From positions 1-27,137 of the forward strand of contig CAMPHU010000043.1 of the NCBI GenBank assembly GCA_946886065.1: 27,137 nt of DNA, read 5' to 3'. The DNA is from an uncultured Massilia sp. (lineage in GTDB: Bacteria > Pseudomonadota > Gammaproteobacteria > Burkholderiales > Burkholderiaceae). Made by a program: the position numbers and the translations under genes. A model generated the notes under the pieces. It saw nothing but the letters and a program-made list of their open reading frames with translations. It was not told the origin of the DNA and did not search any database. Shown one piece after another: positions 19,611 to 27,137 of the stretch. The number at the start of each line of letters is the position of its first letter. Position 1 is the first letter of the stretch.

Positions 19611-20933
19611 CTATTTGCGCATCAGGTCCTGCAGCGCGACCACGGTGGCCTCGACGCCCGTCTTCACGCTCGGCCCGGGCAAGACCTTGAACAGCGGGCT
19701 GTGGTGGCTCGGCAGCTTCAGCTTGCCCGCCTTGGCCGCGGCGATGTCTTCCGGCGCGGTGCCGCCCACCGTGAAGTAGACGCTCGGGATATACGGATCG
19801 GTGACGAACTGCGGGAAGTCCTCCGAGCCCATCCCCTCGCGGAATTCATCGGCGCCGATGGCGTCCGGGCCGATGTCGCGCTTCCAGGCCGTGCTCAGGC
19901 GGCGCACCAGCTCGACGTTGTTGAGCACCGGCGGGGTCGGATGGTCGACCAGCTTCACTTCCGGCAGCTCGTTCTCCGCCATGCCGGCCGCGCGCGCCGT
20001 GTTCTCGGCCATGCGCTTGATCGCGTCCAGCAGGAGCTTGCGGGTGGCGGCGCTTTCGCTGCGCACGGTCAGCTGGAGCCTGGCGTTGTCGCCGATGATG
20101 TTGGCCTTGGTGCCGCCGTGGAAGGAGCCGACCGTGATCAGGCCCGGTTCGCGCGGGCTCAGTTCGCGGCTGACGATGGTCTGCAGGCCGACCACGATCA
20201 TCGAGCCCAGCACGATCGGGTCCTTGCCGCGGTGCGGGCTGGCGCCGTGCGCGCCCACGCCCTTGACCAGGATCTCGACCGTGTCGGCGCCGGAATAGGG
20301 CGAGACTTCCGAGGCGAACACCTTGCCCGTGGCCATGTCGGCCTTGACATGGAAGCCGAGCGCGTAGTCGGGCTTGCCGAAGCGCTTGTACAGGCCGTCC
20401 TGCATCATCGCCAGCGCGCCGCCGATGCGCTCCTCTGCCGGCTGGCCGACCAGCATCAGGGTGCCGGACCACTTGCCCTTTTCCGCCGCCATGCGGCGCG
20501 CCGTGCCCACCAGGCTGGTGATGTGCACGTCGTGGCCGCAGGAGTGCGCGACCGGCACCACGTTGCCTTCCATGTCCTTCTGCGTCACCGTGGAGGCGTT
20601 CGCCAGGCCGGACTTCTCCTGCATCGGCAGGCCGTCCATGTCGGCGCGCATCATCACCAGCGGGCCCGGGCCGTTCTTCAGGATCGCCACCACGCCGGTG
20701 CCGCCGACCTTCTCGGTGACCTCGAAGCCGGCCGCGCGCAATTCCTTCGCCAGGCGCGCGGCGGTCTTCACTTCCAGGTAGGACAGTTCGGGGTTGCGGT
20801 GGAAATGGTCGAACAGGCCGGCCAGGTGGCTGTCGTAGTCCTTGGCGACGGCCCTGGCGAGTTCGGAAGCCGGGGCGGGCAGGGCGGTGAAAGCGGAAGC
20901 GGCGAGCAGGGTGGTCAGCAGGGTCTTGTTCAT
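19611..20933 (-). CDS. secreted M20 family metal hydrolase (amidohydrolase)
   Basis: Peptidase M20/amidohydrolase of the hippurate/N-acyl amino acid hydrolase type, 440 residues. I start at ATG 20933 because it begins with a signal peptide (MNKTLLTTLLAASAFTALPA, then PAS), placing the enzyme in the periplasm; an ATG at 20966 would add 11 residues before it. Metal-site motifs are RADMDGLP (97-104), HSCGHDVH (130-137) and QPAEE (164-168). The dimerisation insert with GVGAHGASPHRGKDP is present. It lies 79 bp upstream of gabD on the same strand. The acyl substrate is unknown. Confidence 0.9.
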   Translation of the reverse strand: MNKTLLTTLLAASAFTALPAPASELARAVAKDYDSHLAGLFDHFHRNPELSYLEVKTAARLAKELRAAGFEVTEKVGGTGVVAILKNGPGPLVMMRADMDGLPMQEKSGLANASTVTQKDMEGNVVPVAHSCGHDVHITSLVGTARRMAAEKGKWSGTLMLVGQPAEERIGGALAMMQDGLYKRFGKPDYALGFHVKADMATGKVFASEVSPYSGADTVEILVKGVGAHGASPHRGKDPIVLGSMIVVGLQTIVSRELSPREPGLITVGSFHGGTKANIIGDNARLQLTVRSESAATRKLLLDAIKRMAENTARAAGMAENELPEVKLVDHPTPPVLNNVELVRRLSTAWKRDIGPDAIGADEFREGMGSEDFPQFVTDPYIPSVYFTVGGTAPEDIAAAKAGKLKLPSHHSPLFKVLPGPSVKTGVEATVVALQDLMRK

Positions 20934-20963
20934 GGCCTCGGTGGATCGTTGTCGGGGTAGGCC

Positions 20964-20980
20964 CATGGTAGACCGTTTTG
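20964..20980 (-). promoter_or_regulatory. 17-bp motif upstream of M20 gene, copy 2
   Basis: CATGGTAGACCGTTTTG on the plus strand, 30 bp upstream of the M20 start. It differs from copy 1 upstream of gabD at a single base. Confidence 0.45.
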
Positions 20981-21114
20981 CCCCATCCAGCGCTTCCTGG
21001 GAAGCAAAAATTGCAATCTGGACCGCGAAACGCGCCGTCTGTCGCAGTGCGGGCCCAGGAGTATTTCGTTATTCGTAGAATGACGATCATACTAACCCAT
21101 CAAGGAGCCACAGC

Positions 21115-22491
21115 ATGCATACCCGCCTCATCCCGGCCGCCATCATGGCCGCAGTCCTGGCCACCCCGGGCACCACCGCCTTCGCGCAGGACAATGCGGA
21201 CGCCGCGCGCCGCCAGGACTTCGACGCCAGGCTGTTCGACTCGCCCGCCCTGGCCACGCCCTACCGCGAAAACCTGGGCGAGGATGAAAAGCTGGCCGGC
21301 CTGGCCAAGTTCTGGTCCGAGGTGAAGTACAACTTCGTCTACGTCGACAAGCTCAAGGAGCTGGACTGGGACCGCCTCTACCTCGAGACCATTCCCAAGG
21401 TGCGCGCCACCACCTCGACCCTGGAGTACTACCGCGTGCTGGCCGAGCTGTGCGCCAGGTTGCAGGACGGCCACACCAATGTCTATCCGGGGCCGGAACT
21501 GCGCAAGCTGATGATGGCGCGTCCGATGTTCAGCACCCACTTCGTCGAAGGCAAGGTGCTGGTGCGCGAAGTCTTCGATCCGGCCCTGGCGGCCAAGGGC
21601 GTCCAGCCTGGCGTCGAAGTGGCCGCGGTGAACGGCGAGCCTTCCGTGGCCTACGCGCAGCGCGAACTGGTGCCCGTCATCAGCGCCTCCACCCCGCAGG
21701 ACATGGAGCGCCGCGCCTACGGCTTCCACTTCCTGGCCGGCGCACAGAAGGACGTCCTGCGCGTGGGCTTCCGCACCGCCGCCGGCAAGGCATTCGAGCT
21801 CGAGACGCCGCGCGTGGACATCGAGACCTTCATCAAGGCGGCCTATGGACGCGAGCCTTTCGAGCTGCGCATGCTGCCGGGGAACGTGGCCTACGTGGCC
21901 CTGAACAGCTTCGGCGACGACCGCGCCGCGGACGCCTACGTGGCGGCCTTCGAACGCATCGCCAAGGCCTCGGCGCTGGTGATCGACGTGCGCAACAACG
22001 GCGGCGGCAATTCGCATGTCGGCTACCGCGTGCTGGCCACCCTGGTCGACAAGCCCTTCGCCACCAGCGCCTGGTCGACCCGCCAGTACCTGCCCAGCTA
22101 CCGCGCCTGGAACAAGCCGATGCCGGACTTCGCGCAGCAGGCCGGCAACTGGGAACCGGACGGCAAGCGCCACTTCACCGGGCCGGTGGCGGTGCTGACC
22201 TCGGGGGCCACCTATTCGGCGGCGGAAGATTTCGCCGTGGCCTTCGATGCCATGAAGCGCGGCCTGATCGTCGGCGAAGCGACCGGCGGCAGCACCGGCC
22301 AGCCGCTGCTCGTGTCCCTGCCGGGCGGCGGCAGCGCGCGCATCTGCACCAAGGCCGACACCTATCCGGACGGCACGCGCTGGGTGGGCAAGGGCATCCG
22401 GCCGGCCGTGGCGGTGAAGCCGACCCTGGCCGACCTGCGCCGCGGCCGCGATACCGTGCTGGAAGCGGCGCTGGCCCGTTTGCGCAAGTGA
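21115..22491 (+). CDS. secreted S41 family peptidase
   Basis: Serine protease of the C-terminal-processing/tricorn-core family, 458 residues. A signal peptide (MHTRLIPAAIMAAVLATPGT, cleavage after FAQ or nearby) exports it to the periplasm. An N-terminal helical part (about 50-130) with LQDGHTNVYPG is followed by a PDZ-like segment (VFDPALAAKGVQPGVEVAAV) and the peptidase core, VIDVRNNGGGNS and SGATYSAAEDF with the likely nucleophile Ser368. AAGGAG lies before the ATG. It is divergent from the M20 hydrolase. A joint role in peptide use is possible but not shown. Confidence 0.88.
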   Translation: MHTRLIPAAIMAAVLATPGTTAFAQDNADAARRQDFDARLFDSPALATPYRENLGEDEKLAGLAKFWSEVKYNFVYVDKLKELDWDRLYLETIPKVRATTSTLEYYRVLAELCARLQDGHTNVYPGPELRKLMMARPMFSTHFVEGKVLVREVFDPALAAKGVQPGVEVAAVNGEPSVAYAQRELVPVISASTPQDMERRAYGFHFLAGAQKDVLRVGFRTAAGKAFELETPRVDIETFIKAAYGREPFELRMLPGNVAYVALNSFGDDRAADAYVAAFERIAKASALVIDVRNNGGGNSHVGYRVLATLVDKPFATSAWSTRQYLPSYRAWNKPMPDFAQQAGNWEPDGKRHFTGPVAVLTSGATYSAAEDFAVAFDAMKRGLIVGEATGGSTGQPLLVSLPGGGSARICTKADTYPDGTRWVGKGIRPAVAVKPTLADLRRGRDTVLEAALARLRK

Positions 22492-22595
22492 GGCCCCGCC
22501 TACCGTGTTGGCACCCCGGTCGAGTTACCGTTAAGCTTTTGCTACTGGAATTAAATTCCTTGGCAGATCGGCAGAGGAGCACCGGCTCCGCGGTT

Positions 22596-22613
22596 TGTTG
22601 ATCTGGATCAACA
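22596..22613 (+). promoter_or_regulatory. perfect palindrome matching FNR/CRP-type box
   Basis: TGTTGATCTGGATCAACA is an 8-bp perfect inverted repeat with a 2-bp centre and contains TTGAT-CTGG-ATCAA, the exact FNR/Anr consensus. It lies 66 bp upstream of the puuD start. A TATGAT hexamer at 22642-22647 may be the -10; no good -35 goes with it, which fits an activator-dependent promoter, though the spacing is longer than usual for class II FNR sites. Confidence 0.7.
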
Positions 22614-22679
22614 GCACCTCGCGTTCGGGCCCAAATGCTCGTATGATGGACTCGTGCGCTTCACCACAAGGTAGAGACC

Positions 22680-23459
22680 ATGCGCCCCCTCGTCATCGTT
22701 CCCGCATGCACGCGTGATTTCGGCGAACATCCGTATCACGCCGCCCAGCACAAGTATGTCGACGCCGTCGTGCTCGGCGCCGACTGCGCCCCCATGATCC
22801 TGCCCTCGCTCGGCGCGTCGCTGGATCTGGAGACCATGTTTTCGCTCATCGACGGCATCATGCTGACCGGTTCGGCGTCCAATGTTCATCCCAGCTATTA
22901 CTCGGAAGAGGTGCTCGATCCCACGCTGCCGCAAGATCCGGCGCGCGACCAGACCACCTTGCCGCTGATCCGCGAAGCGGTGAAGCGCGGCGTGCCGATC
23001 ATCGCGATCTGCCGCGGCTTCCAGGAGATGAACGTGGCGCTGGGCGGCAGCCTGCACCAGGCGGTGCAGGCGGTGCCCGGCAAGTTCGACCACCGCGAAA
23101 ATCCCGAGCTGGGCATGGACGAGCAGTACGGCGACGCCCACAACGTCAAGCTGTGCGAGGGCGGCATGCTGCGCGAGATCCTGGGCATGGACGAGATCCC
23201 CGTGAACTCCCTGCACGGCCAGGGCGTGAACTCGATCGCGCCCTGCCTGACGGTGGAGGCGGTGGCCGAGGACGGCCTGGTCGAAGCCTTCACGGTGTCG
23301 GACTCGCCGGGTTTCACGCTGGCGGTCCAGTGGCACCCCGAGTGGCGCATCCAGCACAACCCGTATTCGATGAAGATGTTCGGCGCCTTCGGCGAAGCCT
23401 GCCGCCAGTACCGGGAACAGCGCCTGCAGCTTCAGGACCAGCAACGGAGCCGTGGATGA
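22680..23459 (+). CDS. puuD: gamma-glutamyl-GABA hydrolase
   Basis: Class I glutamine amidotransferase-like hydrolase that releases GABA and glutamate from gamma-glutamyl-GABA, 259 residues. The nucleophile Cys111 lies in AICRGFQEMNVALGGSLHQ, and His219-Glu221 in QWHPEW. The PuuD-specific MLTGSASNVHPSYY block is present. In order with the next two genes it matches Pseudomonas spuA-spuB-spuC. Expression is probably from the promoter just upstream, with an FNR-type palindrome. A small CGCCC/GGGCG hairpin lies between this gene and puuA. Confidence 0.93.
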   Translation: MRPLVIVPACTRDFGEHPYHAAQHKYVDAVVLGADCAPMILPSLGASLDLETMFSLIDGIMLTGSASNVHPSYYSEEVLDPTLPQDPARDQTTLPLIREAVKRGVPIIAICRGFQEMNVALGGSLHQAVQAVPGKFDHRENPELGMDEQYGDAHNVKLCEGGMLREILGMDEIPVNSLHGQGVNSIAPCLTVEAVAEDGLVEAFTVSDSPGFTLAVQWHPEWRIQHNPYSMKMFGAFGEACRQYREQRLQLQDQQRSRG

Positions 23460-23477
23460 CGGTGTATGCGTTAAGGG

Positions 23478-23504
23478 CTGCCGCCCGCAAGTGGGCGACC
23501 GCAG
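23478..23504 (+). repeat. intercistronic hairpin between puuD and puuA
   Basis: CGCCC (23482-23486) pairs with GGGCG (23493-23497), extended by CTGC/GCAG outside a small bulge. There is no T-run, so it is more likely an mRNA processing or stability element than a terminator. Confidence 0.4.
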
Positions 23505-23588
23505 TCCCCTAGCTTCCCTGCCTGCCGACACCCTGCGCGCAGCGGGTTCGCCTGCGCGCCTGTATTGGAACAAGACAGAGAGGCAAAC

Positions 23589-24959
23589 ATGGCAATCCGC
23601 GAAAATTTCAGCTATACCGACATGGAAGAGTGGCTCAATGCGAAGCGAGTCACCGAAATCGAATGCCTGGTCCCCGACCTGACCGGCGTTGCGCGCGGCA
23701 AGATCCTGCCGCGCGTGAAATTCACCGAAGACCGCGGCATGCGCATCCCCGAAGTGGTGCTGGGCATGACCGTCACCGGCAACACCCCGGAGCGCGACGA
23801 CGCCTACAACCGCGCCATCGCCGCCACCGACCGCGACATGATCCTGAAGGCCGACCCGACCACCATCACCACGGTGCCGTGGGCGGTGGACCCGACCGCC
23901 CAGGTGATCCACGACTGCTATTTCGCCGACGGCAGCCTGGTCGACTTCGCGCCGCGCAGCGTGCTGCGCCGCGTGCTCAAGCTGTACGCGGAACGCGGCT
24001 GGAGGCCGCTGGTCGCGCCGGAACTCGAGTTCTACCTGACCGCCAAGAACATCGACCCGGACCTGCCGCTGGCCGCGCCGATCGGCCGCAGCGGCCGCGC
24101 CGAAACCAGCCGCCAGGTGTACAGCATCGACGCGGTCAACGAGTTCGATCCGCTGTTCGAGGACATCTACGACTACTGCGAGATGATGAACCTCGACGTC
24201 GACACCCTCATCCACGAGATCGGCGCCGGCCAGATGGAGATCAACTTCCTGCACGGCGACCCGCTCGGCCTGGCCGACAAGGTCTTCTACTTCAAGCGCA
24301 CCCTGCGCGAGGCCGCGCTCAAGCACGACATGTACGCCACCTTCATGGCCAAGCCGATGGAAGGCGAACCCGGTTCGGCCATGCACGTGCACCAGAGCGT
24401 GGTGGATGCCAGGACCGGCCGCAACATCTTCAGCAACGAGGACGGCACGCCCTCGAAGCTGTTCCAGCAGTACATCGGCGGCCTGCAGCGCTACATGCCG
24501 TCGGCGATGGCGATCGTCGCGCCTTACGTGAATTCCTACCGCCGCATCGTGCGCCACACGGCCGCGCCGATCAACCTGCAATGGGGCATGGACAACCGCA
24601 CCGTGGGCTTCCGCGTGCCGGTGTCGGGCTCGCAGGACCGCCGCGTGGAGAACCGCGTGATCGGCGCCGACGCCAATCCCTACCTGGCGCTGGCCGTGAC
24701 CCTGGCCTGCGGCTACCTCGGCATGACCGGGGAGGTCGACGCCTTGCCGATGGTCGAAGGCAGCGCCTACGACATGCCGGTCGAGCTGCCCCAGGGCCTG
24801 TCCGAGGCGATCACCCTGTTGCGCCGCGACGAGCGATTGCGCGAGATCCTGGGCGAGCGCTTCATCGACGTGTATTCGGCGGTGAAAGACCTGGAGCACC
24901 AGGAATTCATGCGTGTCATCAGCCCGTGGGAGCGCGAGCACCTGCTGCTGCATGTCTGA
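23589..24959 (+). CDS. puuA: gamma-glutamylputrescine synthetase
   Basis: ATP-dependent ligase of the glutamine synthetase family that joins glutamate to putrescine, 456 residues. The start at ATG 23589 follows AGAGAGG; an upstream in-frame ATG is less well placed. The catalytic domain shows APELEFYL, GAGQMEINFLHGDPL, KPMEGEPGSAMHVHQS and NRVIGADANPYLALA, the last replacing the NRSA block of true glutamine synthetases and lacking the adenylylation tyrosine loop. Position between puuD and the aminotransferase supports polyamine use. PuuB and PuuC, needed for the intervening steps, are not in the window. Confidence 0.92.
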   Translation: MAIRENFSYTDMEEWLNAKRVTEIECLVPDLTGVARGKILPRVKFTEDRGMRIPEVVLGMTVTGNTPERDDAYNRAIAATDRDMILKADPTTITTVPWAVDPTAQVIHDCYFADGSLVDFAPRSVLRRVLKLYAERGWRPLVAPELEFYLTAKNIDPDLPLAAPIGRSGRAETSRQVYSIDAVNEFDPLFEDIYDYCEMMNLDVDTLIHEIGAGQMEINFLHGDPLGLADKVFYFKRTLREAALKHDMYATFMAKPMEGEPGSAMHVHQSVVDARTGRNIFSNEDGTPSKLFQQYIGGLQRYMPSAMAIVAPYVNSYRRIVRHTAAPINLQWGMDNRTVGFRVPVSGSQDRRVENRVIGADANPYLALAVTLACGYLGMTGEVDALPMVEGSAYDMPVELPQGLSEAITLLRRDERLREILGERFIDVYSAVKDLEHQEFMRVISPWEREHLLLHV

Positions 24960-24991
24960 TCCACCGGCCTTGACCACGATGGGAGTCGATC

Positions 24992-26440
24992 ATGACAGCC
25001 AAGCTCACGGCAGCAAGCCCGGTGCGCGCGACCGCCACGGACAACTGCAAGGACAGTTTAGATACGGCCGCGCTGCAGCAGCTCGACGCGGCGCATTTCC
25101 TGCATCCCTTCACCGACCACGCCGCCCTGCGTGAGCGGGGCGCGCGCGTGATCGTGCGCGGCGAAGGGGTGTATCTCTGGGATTCGGAAGGCAAGAAGAT
25201 CATCGACGGCATGGCCGGCCTGTGGTGCGTGAACGCCGGCTACGGCCGCGCGAGCATCGCCGAGGCGGTGCATGCGCAGATGCTGGCCCTTCCTTTCTAC
25301 AACAGCTTCTTCAACACGACCAACGTGCCTGCCGTGAAGCTGGCCGCGCTGCTGGCCAGCCTGGCGCCGCCGGGCTTCCAGCACGCCTTCTTCACGACCT
25401 CCGGCTCGGAAGCGAACGACACCATCGTGCGCATGGTGCGGCGTTACTGGCAGCTGATGAACCAGCCCGAACGCCAGGTCATCATCAGCCGCCGCAACGC
25501 CTACCACGGCAGCACCATGGCCGGGGCCTCGCTGGGCGGCATGGCGGCCATGCATGCGCAGGGCGGGCTGCCGATTCCCGGCATCGTCCACATCGACCAG
25601 CCCAGCTACGCCGAGCACGGGCGCGGCATGAGCGAGGCCGGCTTCGGCCTGGTGGCGGCCAGCTGGCTGGAGGACAAGATCCTCGAGCTGGGGCCGGACA
25701 AGGTGGCGGCCTTCATCGGCGAACCGGTGCAGGGCGCGGGCGGCGTGATCATTCCGCCGGCGACCTACTGGCCGGAGATCCAGCGCATCTGCGAGAAGTA
25801 CGACATCCTGCTGGTGTCGGACGAGGTGATCTGCGGCTTCGGCCGGCTGGGCACCTGGTTCGGCTGCGAGCTGATGCAGGCCAAGCCGGACCTGATCGCC
25901 TTCGCCAAGGGCGTGACCTCGGGCTACGTGCCGCTGGGCGGGGTACTGGTGGGAAGCCGGGTGGCGCATACCCTGATCGAGAAGGGCGGGGACTTCAACC
26001 ACGGCTTCACCTACTCGGGGCATCCGGTGGCCTGCGTGGCGGCGCTGGAGAACCTGCGCATCCTCGTCGAGGAGAAGCTGGTGGAAAAGGTGGCGCTGGA
26101 GACGGGGCCTCACCTCAAGGCGAGGTTTGCGTCATTGACCTCGCATCCCCTGGTGGGGCATGCGGAGACTTGCGGGCTGGCGGCGGGGCTCAATCTCGTC
26201 AAGCGCAAGGGCGAGACCGTGCATGAGTGCGAGGCGTTTCCGCCCTTGAGCGCGGTGGGGATGCTGTGCCGCGGGTTCATGTTCGACAATGGCGTCATCA
26301 TGCGCGCGGTGGGGGACCGGATGATCGTGGCGCCGCCCTTGTCGATCACGGTGGCGGAGATCGATGAGATGGTGGAGAAGATCCGGTATTGCCTGGATTT
26401 GACGTTCGACGCTGTGAAAGAGAAAGGGTTGCTTGAGTAG
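24992..26440 (+). CDS. spuC: class III aminotransferase, SpuC-like
   Basis: PLP-dependent omega-aminotransferase, 482 residues, probably using putrescine or a related amine (or GABA) with pyruvate. The PLP lysine is Lys306 (LIAFAKGVTSGYVPLGG), the Asp277 partner lies in LLVSDEVICGFGR, and TSGSEANDT, RRNAYHGST and GEPVQGAGG are present. GGGAG lies before the ATG, 32 bp after puuA, so this is the third gene of the operon. Its product could feed GabD. Third-position GC falls in the last 300 bp with runs of G, but the frame stays intact. Confidence 0.88.
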   Translation: MTAKLTAASPVRATATDNCKDSLDTAALQQLDAAHFLHPFTDHAALRERGARVIVRGEGVYLWDSEGKKIIDGMAGLWCVNAGYGRASIAEAVHAQMLALPFYNSFFNTTNVPAVKLAALLASLAPPGFQHAFFTTSGSEANDTIVRMVRRYWQLMNQPERQVIISRRNAYHGSTMAGASLGGMAAMHAQGGLPIPGIVHIDQPSYAEHGRGMSEAGFGLVAASWLEDKILELGPDKVAAFIGEPVQGAGGVIIPPATYWPEIQRICEKYDILLVSDEVICGFGRLGTWFGCELMQAKPDLIAFAKGVTSGYVPLGGVLVGSRVAHTLIEKGGDFNHGFTYSGHPVACVAALENLRILVEEKLVEKVALETGPHLKARFASLTSHPLVGHAETCGLAAGLNLVKRKGETVHECEAFPPLSAVGMLCRGFMFDNGVIMRAVGDRMIVAPPLSITVAEIDEMVEKIRYCLDLTFDAVKEKGLLE

Positions 26441-26464
26441 GCTTTTGGCTGCTCACAGAAACTT

Positions 26465-26497
26465 GGCCGGAACAATGCCAGTGGCATTGTTCCGGCC
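26465..26497. repeat. perfect 15-bp stem hairpin after the aminotransferase
   Basis: GGCCGGAACAATGCC (26465-26479) and GGCATTGTTCCGGCC (26483-26497) form a perfect hairpin with a 3-nt loop, 24 bp after the aminotransferase stop. It may act as a transcript end or 3' stabiliser. It abuts CTTCGCGGGAATGACGGG, half of the repeat family, so the left half of a repeat unit seems replaced by this hairpin. Confidence 0.75.
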
Positions 26498-26513
26498 TTC
26501 GCGGGAATGACGG
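26498..26513 (-). repeat. partial REP/dRS3-like repeat, unit E
   Basis: TTCGCGGGAATGACGG, the right half of a reverse-oriented unit in the AAGGCGGGAAT variant. It is paired with the complete forward unit F across about 50 bp. Confidence 0.6.
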
Positions 26514-26561
26514 GTTTTCGGTAGCGGACTACGGTCAAAACCGATACCTCTACATTTAGCA

Positions 26562-26592
26562 CGTCATTCCCGCGAAGGCGGGAACCCAAGTT
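26562..26592 (+). repeat. REP/dRS3-like repeat, unit F
   Basis: CGTCATTCCCGCGAAGGCGG followed by GAACCCAAGTT. It is the ATTCCC-N8-GGGAA(C) form with the GTCA and CCAAGTT flanks, close to the Neisseria dRS3 pattern. It lies between the convergent aminotransferase and symporter genes. Confidence 0.75.
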
Positions 26593-26634
26593 CGCACCTA
26601 ACCCGCTGCGCCCTCGGAGCGCAGCGAACCGAAA

Positions 26635-27137
26635 TCAAGCCGCCACCACCTTCGGCTCACAATGATTCTTGAACACCTGCGGCGCCAGCGAGCCCACGAA
26701 CATGCCGGCAAAGGCCGCGATCAGCCCCGCCAGCTGCCCCGGGAAATGCTCGCCCCAGGTGGTCAGCTGCGGGAAGAACAGCAGCCACACGATAATGCCC
26801 GCCCCGATCGACAGGATCGCGCCCTGGGTCGTCGCACGCTTCCAGTACAGCCCCATCACCAGCGGCACGAAGGCGCCCACCAGCGTCACCTGGTAAGCGC
26901 TCGACACCAGCTCATAGATCGAGGTGCCTTCCATGGCGATCGCATAGGTCAGCACCACCGCCGCGAACACCACCACGCTGATGCGCATCGCCAGCAGCTG
27001 CTGCTTGTCGCTCATGCCCGGGCGCAGGTGCTTGAGGATGTTCTCCACGAAGCTGGTCGACGGCGCCAGCAGGGTGGCGGACGAGGTGCTCTTGATCGCC
27101 GACAGCAGCGCGCCGAAGAACAGGATCTGCATCACCA
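26635..27137 (-). CDS. sodium:solute symporter, C-terminal part
   Basis: The window ends inside this gene, so its N-terminus is missing; about 167 residues are visible. ILFFGALLSAIKSTSSATLLAPS is the conserved cytoplasmic loop/helix of the SSS family (PutP/PanF type), where Ser/Thr residues line the sodium site. Four further hydrophobic spans follow (VVVFAAVVLTYAI, VGAFVPLVMGLYW, ILSIGAGIIVWLLFFPQL, LAGLIAAFAGMFVGSLA), with a charged tail ending in KVVAA. Substrate unknown; it lies next to the polyamine genes, convergent with them, so transport of an amine or amino acid is only a guess. Confidence 0.88.
   Translation of the reverse strand, partial: VMQILFFGALLSAIKSTSSATLLAPSTSFVENILKHLRPGMSDKQQLLAMRISVVVFAAVVLTYAIAMEGTSIYELVSSAYQVTLVGAFVPLVMGLYWKRATTQGAILSIGAGIIVWLLFFPQLTTWGEHFPGQLAGLIAAFAGMFVGSLAPQVFKNHCEPKVVAA

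Noticed and set aside
22547..22559. GGAATTAAATTCC palindrome after the S41 gene as an operator
   Set aside because: Short and AT-rich, no promoter hexamers at a sensible distance, and a better regulatory palindrome lies nearer to puuD.

Overview
The window is about 27 kb of GC-rich chromosome with strongly G/C-ending codons. Protein content and gene order (TetR - isoaspartyl methyltransferase-like - rhodanese - TolC; NAD kinase - RecN - Ohr - ferrochelatase - GrpE - DnaK - DnaJ) suggest a betaproteobacterium of the Oxalobacteraceae, probably the Massilia/Telluria group. That assignment is inference from gene content; no rRNA is present. I see no prophage, insertion sequence, tRNA, CRISPR array or plasmid function. 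It reads as core chromosome with a metabolic block at the right end.

Layout, left to right. Positions 1-78 hold the possible tail of a truncated gene. Then come a short-chain dehydrogenase and a TetR regulator with its own sigma70-type promoter, followed by a three-gene unit: PCMT-like methyltransferase, single-domain rhodanese and tolC. A strong terminator and a palindromic repeat pair separate tolC from convergent ribB, which carries an FMN riboswitch in its leader. Glyoxalase I, OsmC and a small disordered protein follow on the minus strand, then a DUF3667-type membrane protein on the plus strand.

The centre is a stress-response block. nadK and recN lie behind a near-consensus LexA box. 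Next are ohr, hemH, and the grpE/dnaK/dnaJ chaperone genes. A sigma32-type promoter precedes grpE and a second sigma32-like promoter lies before dnaK; terminator-type hairpins lie between and after the chaperone genes. Between hemH and grpE, on the minus strand, is an unlisted 30-residue membrane microprotein ORF with a good ribosome binding site. A beta-carbonic anhydrase and an overlapping MazG-like pyrophosphohydrolase follow.

The right end is nitrogen/polyamine metabolism and peptide hydrolysis: gabD and a secreted M20 hydrolase (minus strand), a secreted S41 peptidase, and a puuD-puuA-aminotransferase unit in the same order as Pseudomonas spuA-spuB-spuC. A perfect palindrome matching the FNR consensus TTGAT-N4-ATCAA lies before puuD. 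PuuA and PuuD suggest gamma-glutamylated putrescine catabolism toward GABA, and an aminotransferase plus GabD could feed succinate, but PuuB and PuuC are not in the window. The window ends inside a sodium:solute symporter on the minus strand.

The most notable non-coding pattern is a family of REP/dRS3-like palindromes. They occur as inverted pairs at three places, each between convergent genes (tolC/ribB, mazG-like/gabD, aminotransferase/symporter). I found no clear case of a new multi-gene defence or mobile system. The best novelty candidates are the microprotein, the SOS control of nadK, the FNR-like box on the polyamine operon, the repeat pairs and the shared 17-bp motif upstream of gabD and the M20 gene.
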